From NCBI GenBank assembly GCA_947455365.1, contig CANGNU010000067.1:1-6054 (forward strand): a stretch of DNA of 6,054 nt, written 5' to 3'. The first letter of the stretch is position 1. Each line of letters starts with the position of its first letter. Origin of the DNA: Rickettsiales bacterium. Its GTDB lineage: Bacteria > Pseudomonadota > Alphaproteobacteria > Rickettsiales > UBA1997. The position numbers and the translations under genes were made by a program. The notes under the pieces were generated by a model that made no database searches, had not been told where the DNA came from, and worked only from the letters and a program-made list of their open reading frames with translations. Shown one piece after another: positions 5,908 through 6,054 of the stretch.

Positions 5908-6054
5908 AACCACCACCGCACCGCCTTGCCCACCGCCAATACACAGCGTTGCAAGCCCACGGTTTTTTCCACGGCGTTTTAATTCGCGCAGCAAATGAAT
6001 AATAATTCGCGCGCCCGTCATGCCCACTGGGTGCCCTAGAGCCACGCCGCCGCC
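5896..6054 (-). CDS. Acetyl-CoA acetyltransferase-like thiolase, C-terminal end only
   Basis: The last 52 codons and stop of a thiolase; the 5' part lies beyond the right edge. The visible sequence starts in the thiolase active-site signature [16 protein letters not shown], with catalytic histidine at visible residue 8. It continues to [13 protein letters not shown], with catalytic cysteine at visible residue 38. The 30-residue His-to-Cys spacing equals that of the Zoogloea biosynthetic thiolase (H348, C378). The ending [12 protein letters not shown] resembles AtoB/PhaA-type acetyl-CoA acetyltransferases, which condense two acetyl-CoA to acetoacetyl-CoA or do the reverse. A broader-range 3-ketoacyl-CoA thiolase cannot be excluded from this fragment. 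The C-terminus VVVEVN is of normal length, so the gene is probably not truncated at this end. Its last three codons and stop are part of the palindrome's right arm. It is GC-richer than the spacer. Confidence 0.94.
   Translation of the reverse strand, partial: GGGVALGHPVGMTGARIIIHLLRELKRRGKNRGLATLCIGGGQGGAVVVEVN

Overview
This is an AT-rich stretch of bacterial chromosome in which every supported gene lies on the minus strand, so the window reads from right to left. The protein set (a bacterial-type pyruvate phosphate dikinase of 892 residues, a CdsA-type CDP-diglyceride synthase, UppS, ribosome recycling factor and a biosynthetic-type thiolase), the low GC content and the weak ribosome binding sites suggest an alphaproteobacterium, possibly a reduced Rickettsiales or Holosporales-like lineage. 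That placement is inference from gene content and style, not a computed phylogeny.

In transcription order: (1) the last 52 codons of an acetyl-CoA acetyltransferase-like thiolase (5896-6054, running in from the right edge); (2) a 191-bp, nearly perfect palindrome (5717-5907) that begins inside the last codons of the thiolase and fills most of the gap before frr; (3) an AT-rich frr leader with no convincing promoter; (4) the housekeeping cluster frr (5059-5610), uppS (4259-5035) and cdsA (3529-4272), closely packed and overlapping; (5) a 118-bp gap with a well-formed sigma-70-type promoter (TTGACT, 17 bp, TAATAT) reading into ppdK; (6) ppdK (732-3410); (7) two small AT-rich genes for unrecognised membrane-anchored proteins (284-709 and 1-267, the latter running off the left edge), tightly spaced behind ppdK.

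Functionally, frr recycles ribosomes after termination. UppS makes the undecaprenyl carrier lipid and CdsA the CDP-diacylglycerol precursor, so the cluster links translation with envelope lipid synthesis, as in many bacteria. PpdK interconverts pyruvate and phosphoenolpyruvate, and the thiolase works on acetoacetyl-CoA or related beta-ketoacyl-CoA. The usual flanking genes (pyrH before frr, dxr/rseP/bamA after cdsA) are not in their usual adjacent places.

The least ordinary object is the palindrome. Its AT-rich arms of about 66 bp are identical apart from one single-base indel. They enclose a differently composed core that folds into a GC-richer hairpin, and one arm carries an inverted copy of the last 12 bases of the thiolase gene. 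A second point of interest is that UppS lacks a normally conserved substrate-binding arginine in its P-loop region.
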